Source of the DNA: Romanomermis culicivorax
Taxonomy: Eukaryota > Nematoda > Enoplea > Mermithida > Mermithidae
Direction of reading: 5' to 3'
Assembly: GCA_963922205.1 (NCBI GenBank)
Contig: CAWUHX010000010.1
Span: forward strand, 1,674,001-1,738,000
Length of the DNA: 64,000 nt
Positions 58,717 to 64,000 of the stretch are shown here, in pieces. Below the pieces are notes generated by a model. It saw only the letters and a list, made by a program, of their open reading frames with translations. It was not told the DNA's origin and did no database searches. The position numbers and the translations under genes are program-made. Position 1 is the stretch's first letter. Each line of letters opens with the position of its first letter.

Positions 58717-60522
58717 ATAAAAATTTGGTATCATAAATATCTGTTAAGTCCTGAATCAACTTTTTGTCAACACGATTTAAACTATATGGCTTACTGGTCA
58801 AGAACGTGAATATTACAAAGTTCATTATGATATAAACTTTATCACATCTAAACTGTACGTTGTAGATTTTATCTTCATTACTGTCATCTTATGATAGTTG
58901 ATCTGAGTCTCAAAAAGAAGGAATGAATCAAGAGCTACGATTACAGTTAATTTCATCAGTGGCTTATGGGTGCTTGTTCTTGATTTCGTCTTAGATTGTT
59001 TTTTTTTTGAAAATAATATTTGCTTCCAAATTTGAAAAACGATAAAAATAAATTACTTCCTAAATGGCTTGCACGAATCTTTCGCTGTAAAAAGTTTTTT
59101 ATCAGAAATATTTTCAATATGGTTAGTTGGATTAGCTCACAAATTTTCTGCTCCATGACTATAGCCCATTTACTTTGAAACGATAGACACAGCGATAATT
59201 AACGTTAGAAAAACGCTAATTTCTCCACAAAAATGAGAACGCCCAAATCAAAGGAAGACCATGATGCTTATTCACATTTTGATATGGATAGAACTGATTT
59301 TGACACTTGAATATTATCGAATAAATTCTGACCATTTGACAAAGTTTTGAATGAAAATTGTCAGATGTTTTTTTACCGCTCATGGACGAGAAATTTTCGT
59401 CATTTATTACAGTAATAGGCTTTGGTCGTTTTTCCCTGTTGAACTTGACATCACAGTATCGATCATTCATGGAGGTTTAGCAGAAAATTAAAAAATATGA
59501 AATAGAACTCGCCTCCCAGTACTATTGTTTGGATTTTACGGAAGATGTGTAATGGTTCTCGCACACTGGGTGGTAGCTTCTCTACCAGGGACTGCACAGC
59601 CCTGCATCGCCTGCTGCAACTGCAGCAGTGCCCGTCACAAAAATCAAGGTCCTGGGCCCGTGACTTGGATGGATGAGTAGGGGTTCCGAGGAAAATTTCG
59701 GAGAAAAAAAATCTACGGGTTCGGAGGAAAATGCACGATGGCACCCTTTGTGCATCGTCACATTCTCCTATGAGGGAAGTGTGACGCCCTCGTCACAATA
59801 GATGGACTATAGTGACGTTATAGGGGCTGAAAATGCAAAAAATTTTCGGCGCTTCGCGCCGAGTCATTGTCACAATAGATGGACTATTGAATCATTCATT
59901 GTTGGGATCAGCTTGACTTCAATTTACCTCTCATAAAGAACAAATAAATATACAGATCTCAGCTGGATTTTGAGAAAATATTTATATTTTAATTGTTTGA
60001 AAAATTGGCACCTGAGAAAATAAAGGTAACAAACAGAAAATGCTAAACGATGATCGTGTAGAAGATATGGGCCAGGGGACATTGTTGTCTGACTTCTTTG
60101 GCAAAACCGACCGGGGCAGGTGGCCATATTTTTGATACTACAAAACTTAACCTTAAAGACTGAAAAACTTCACGCTGATCAAAAGGATCTTTGATTAAAA
60201 TCGAGTAAGTCAATCGGAGATTTATTTGGCGATCAGCTAAATCGCGAACACAGAATGTTGATGGACTGGCCGCAATACTTTATGTCAGAGGGTCAATTCC
60301 TCTGACCTTTGGTCCTCTATTTATTATCATTTTCATTTCCTAGAGTTCTTTGTTGCTAAAGTAAGTTCACTTTTTATTAGGTAAACAAAACTTTCAAAAC
60401 GGTTTGTGTCACATTATTTTGGTACAAAAATAAAAATGGATGATGTTGTTTTGCATAGACGATCGCTGTGGATATTTGGCAACGCACACCACGATTGATT
60501 ATTTTTCCTAAATTATTTTTGT
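58717..60522. other. Non-coding stretch with repeats
   Basis: A TATAGTCTGTTTT-family interior lies near 59010-59180. A GC-richer patch at 59530-59890 is listed separately. No gene is supported. Confidence 0.35.
59530..59890. repeat. GC-richer patch with a repeated GTCACAATAGATGGACTAT word
   Basis: The 19-bp word occurs at about 59793 and 59867, with a GGCGCTTCGCGCC hairpin between. On the minus strand 59640-59520 is an open, Cys-rich frame (DFCDGHCCSCSRRC) of non-AT composition that could be an exon fragment; I do not recognise it. Confidence 0.3.
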
Positions 60523-61092
60523 TAAGCCGTAGGCATACTTGACCAGTTTTTTTGCGGCCGGCAATTGCAGGTCGGTTGCGGCTCTCACAATGGCATACTT
60601 TTGTGCGGTTACGCAAAAATGCAAACTGGAAAACTGCAATGGTTAGCATAGTTAACTGCAATTTCGAACCGGAAATTACTTAAGAGATGCAAGGTTGTTC
60701 ATTTAAGTTAAAACACGGAGAATGAAACATTCACTGTACATATTGAAAATCTATAATTATTCGATTTTTTAATTTGCTAAATGAATTTTAATTTTTTAAT
60801 CATGCGTGCTTATGAAAAAAAAATGGTGGACAGAGCAAATTCTGGAAAGAATTGAGTTTTCTAGTTGATAAAGATCAGGTATTCATTGTTATTCAGCGCA
60901 AAATGGCATATACTGTATCAAGTGTGGCTACCAGAACCGCAAAAAGTACTCCACTCGAGAACTCTTTGCGGGTCCATAAACCGCACTAAACCGGTTGCGG
61001 GTGACTTGCGGGCTGCAATTTTTGAAAACCGCAAAAAAGTGTGCTGGCAACACACTTTTTCGCCCATTGCGGCTAAGTATGCCTACGGCTTT
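60523..61092. mobile_element. Terminal-inverted-repeat element, about 570 bp
   Basis: AAGCCGTAGGCATACTT at 60524-60540 is exactly inverted at 61076-61092 (17 of 17). Sub-terminal words rich in GCGG and GCCGCAA on both sides are also partly inverted. There is no coding frame of note, so it is non-autonomous. The outermost bases are TT/AG, and target duplication is uncertain (TA or TTAA). Confidence 0.65.
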
Positions 61093-61319
61093 AGAAAGGT
61101 GACACCGCGTCAGGCCATAAAACATATTACTTTTTCGTATTTTTGTGATATTCATGTATCAACGTTGTGGCGTCCTATGCGGGCAGAGAAGATCATTCCG
61201 TCGGCACATTTGAGGATAGTGAGTGTTTGTTGAAGAGGCAGGTTGCTCTGTCTCTACTTTTCTGATAGTATTTAGTGTTGTGCTTCCCTTAGGGAAGGGA
61301 CGGAGTAGGACCATACATG

Positions 61320-61400
61320 CACGTGGGGGGGGGGGTTTGGGGAGGGGGTTTGACTCCCAGCAGACTTTGATTGACCCCCAGTAGATTTGACCACCCCAGC
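61320..61400. repeat. Short tandem repeat with a poly-G run
   Basis: After a run of nine or ten G, three imperfect copies of GACCCCCAGTAGATTTGAC follow each other. The related reverse word occurs at 44850-44905. Confidence 0.5.
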
Positions 61401-61474
61401 AATGATCCAGAAGATGACAAAGGAAAATGAGCAAGTGAGAAGAGAAAGTCATCATAAAAATAGGAATGATGCTG
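61401..61474. other. Short spacer
   Basis: Nothing recognisable. Confidence 0.3.
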
Positions 61475-62435
61475 TTAGGCGCTTATTTGGCATGTTCATA
61501 ATTCTCTTCTAATTTTATTTGGTGTTTTGTTATTTACAAATAATAATCTCGTTTTTAATCAAACGTCTTTGGCTAAGTACCTGGTGTAACATACATGCTG
61601 AAGCACTAATGTAAATACAGATTGCACAGTATGTGATATTCATTTATTAAATATAATTTGATTAATTAATCTATCGTCTCAAGGGTGTCTGGAATTCACA
61701 CCCAAATATTCCCATAAATTTATATGAAGCACTTTGTTTTGATCATCCTACACCCCATTGACCCAATTGAAGACGGACATAATTATTTCCACATTGGCAC
61801 CTGGCCCTCATAATGCACATGAGAATATGCATTCCATAGGTACAATAATCCCCTCCAAATGGGTAAACACACCTGCCCATGTAGAAAGTACAGAAATCCC
61901 GACCCAGACAGAAGATTTAGGAGGAATGCATGGAAACCGAAAAACACATGAAAAACTAAAAAACATAGAGGCGGCAAAGCATACTGTAGATTAAAAGGCA
62001 TGTGAGCATGGAAATTAAGAATAAATTAAAGCAAGAGGCGTGGCGAAAGAAGCATACAGTAGGCGGAAACAGGTAAGCGAAGCAGCGATTGGTTAGGCGA
62101 GCCGACAGAAGCACCACCTTCCGCGACGCCCAGGGAGTGGCCAAAAACATCGTATTTAAAGAGAAGCAAAGTGTGATTTTGATTATTATTATTGTAATTC
62201 TCCGTTTTTCGACCCCCGCCCATTTCATTTGCAAGCATTTTGTATCGCGAGTGAGCGTCCTTTTATCAGGAAGCAGTTAAGCTGTTGTTATACTCGCCGC
62301 GTTCCCCCCTTTGTTGTGTCGACATCTTAAAGCAGCCATCGATTAGTATTACCCGTATCGCCCCGTATTACACGCCCCGCGCCCCTTTTTGTCCGCCGTA
62401 ACGTCCAATTGGATAAAGTAAAGTGCTTCACAAAA
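61475..62435 (+). repeat. Possible solo LTR or LTR-like promoter island
   Basis: Begins TGTTAGGCGCTTATTTGG, as BEL/gypsy LTRs often do. It has a GTATTTAAAG TATA-like box at about 62152 and a change to GC-rich sequence with CGCCCC words, and it is followed a few bases after GCTTCACA by TGGTCGTTACAGG, which would be in primer-binding-site position. I find no second copy and no polyprotein in the window, so this is tentative. Confidence 0.25.
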
Positions 62436-63310
62436 TCTGGTCGTTACAGGGGTCTCTCCCCCTCTGTTTCCTCTCGCCGGGTTAGCATCAGGGTAAATAC
62501 ACGTTAGGATCTCCCAAGAATCGCATCCAGGTAGCCAGGATATACGCAGGCCTAAATAACAACATTTTCATGTAGTGCCCATCGTACATATTCTGTCAAG
62601 AAGATTCATGCACGAAAGAATCATGAAATGACGTGAGCAAAGTGGCAGAAAATAGAAAACAGATATTGTAGTGAAAGATGACCAACTGAGGATTAAAAGA
62701 GTTGTTTTTTAATCAGATTTTTTTGTCGATTTTCTGTCAATCTGTCTTCTGTGATACCAACAATAATCGGAGATTAGTCTTAATCGGCCTAGGGCCTGTC
62801 ATTCGACCCCAAAGCAAAAAATAATGTGACGGCAATAGCAAAGAGTTAGGTGGAGAAAATGATAACAAATATTCAGAATATGCAACTTATAGTTTGTTTT
62901 TTTTGAAATGCTTGTAACCAAAAAAAGATGAAATAAAGTATGCATTGCTTGCTGAATTACCGCGCGTGCGCACAATATACTGTATACAATAAAAAATGCG
63001 GTAATTGAAGTCATTGACGAAATTGAAGGCTCTTTGTTAGGAAAAAAGTTGGAAATTAGAGTAAATTTTCCCACATGGTTCTCATTTAATGAAAAAAATT
63101 CGGGAATCAAGATCGTGATACAATTGGTGTGCTTTGGAAACTTGAAATCTCAAAATCCGGCGCATCGCGCCACAGCACTGGTCTATAGAATGCGACAGGG
63201 GCCATTTCATTTTTCAAGAAATTTTGAGAAACCCGATATAATTTTCCGGAAATCAAATGAGTTTCCAAAATCTTATTGACTTTTTCAAAAACTTACCAAG
63301 TTTCTCAAAA
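62436..63310. other. Non-coding stretch
   Basis: Contains the left end of a TATAGTCTGTTTT element at about 62887-62960 (TTATAGTTTGTTTTTTTTGA) without a clear right end. No gene supported. Confidence 0.35.
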
Positions 63311-63420
63311 AATATATCGGTTTTTTCAAATACTGTCGGAAAAACCTATCGGTTTTTTCAAATACTGTAAGAAAAATTTATCGGTTTTTTCAAAGTGAAA
63401 ACGTATCGGTTTTTTCAATT
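63311..63420. repeat. Tandem repeat, unit about 34 bp
   Basis: Four copies of TATCGGTTTTTTCAAATACT with spacers such as GTAAGAAAAAT. The last copies are shorter. Confidence 0.7.
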
Positions 63421-63844
63421 TGCTAATTTGATTGACTGAAAATCCTAGTCACGTGATGATTGTTGATTGGTCGATAGGCGGCTCTTGTTGTCTTCTGATT
63501 GGCTGGGCAATTATCTGAACGCCTCCGTACCCTAATTTCCATTGTTATTGGATTCTAGTGACGCGCTGCGCGAAAATTCTCTACAACTTCATTGCAAATG
63601 TTGTTTTTTCCTACACAAATTCTGATATCCATAGTGTCACGTGCCGCTCAATTCTCCAACGTCACGTGATCCCGATCATGCCGACATTTTGTTATTTTTT
63701 CATGTTTTGTTTATTACTCGATCATGCTTTCGTTTATTTCATTTTTACACATGCATTTTACGTTCGTTTTTATATTTTTCATGCATTTCTATGTTCCGTT
63801 TTGTTGTAGTTTTATTTCTTTACAAACGCGGGCTACAGTAGGCC
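63421..63844. other. Right-end non-coding stretch
   Basis: AT-rich with CACGTGA words (63452, 63639, 63662). Plus-strand open frames are Phe/Tyr/His-rich products of T-rich DNA, not proteins I recognise. Confidence 0.3.
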
Positions 63845-63980
63845 CTTTAGCTAAAAACTTCCGCCAGTCGTGCTCCACGAGCACATGGCTATTTTTGGTG
63901 CGCTTCATGCACCTCTTATCATCAAAATTAGTGTCGTTTTTGTTACGCAAAAACGACTAGCTAAGAAGTTTTAGCTAAAG
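63845..63980. mobile_element. Small inverted-repeat element or hairpin
   Basis: CTTTAGCTAAAAACTT (63845-63860) is inverted at 63966-63980 (AAGTTTTAGCTAAAG). Inside is a perfect 10-bp stem GTCGTTTTTG/CAAAAACGAC at 63933-63957. It is about 136 bp, consistent with a miniature element. Confidence 0.5.
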
Positions 63981-64000
63981 ACGTTTATATGCTTAGCATA

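Noticed and set aside
60280..60315. T-arm-like AGAGGGTCAATTCCTCT as part of a tRNA gene
   Set aside because: No anticodon arm, D-arm or acceptor pairing around it.
1..64000. CRISPR arrays, bacterial operons, ribosomal RNA
   Set aside because: Repeats here are contiguous minisatellites or dispersed elements, genes have spliceosomal introns, and no rRNA core words were seen.

Overview
The window looks like chromosomal DNA of a nematode; I cannot name the species. It is AT-rich. Coding exons are separated by introns that are either about 55-70 nt or kilobase-sized, with TTTTCAG-like 3' splice sites. Candidate trans-splice acceptors sit just upstream of two start codons, a few TTAGGC telomere-type units occur, and there is a complete gene resembling the nematode muscle protein DIM-1. 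Host genes are sparse and all those I can support lie on the minus strand: a low-complexity gene at the left edge with a SILK-type PP1-docking sequence (1091-3361), a possible 81-residue membrane protein (11460-11705), an F-box protein (45039-45686) and a complete seven-exon, three-Ig-domain gene (47407-55222).

The rest is dominated by mobile DNA. Two decayed Mutator-like elements (20.2-22.2 kb and 24.5-27.8 kb) each have inverted subterminal arrays of short tandem repeats; the second also contains a hAT-like miniature element. A family of about 250-bp miniature elements with the end TATAGTCTGTTTT recurs across the window. There are further small inverted-repeat elements at 28.3, 46.2, 60.5 and 63.9 kb and several minisatellites.

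The most interesting item is a 14.6-kb LTR retrotransposon on the minus strand (29593-44213). It has two 613-615 bp LTRs (TGTTG...CAACA) and a 4-bp AATT target duplication. Its order is 5' LTR, gag, a 1791-codon open pol (protease, RT, RNase H, integrase: Ty3/gypsy order), then a third gene in the env position. That gene is not an envelope. It reads as a spliced, roughly 1500-codon frame starting with a complete DEDDy 3'-5' exonuclease domain (RNase D/WRN/Mut-7-like, all catalytic residues present) and ending in an RGG-rich tail. A strong splice donor inside the 5' LTR, an acceptor 65 nt before the third gene's ATG, and a second phase-matched intron suggest expression from a spliced subgenomic RNA, as retroviral env genes are. 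The frame carries four in-frame stop codons but no frameshift over 4.5 kb, while pol is fully open.

An internally deleted relative of this element, on the plus strand with its own TATC target duplication, lies at 57395-58712. It keeps one full LTR and only the 3' non-coding end of the internal region.
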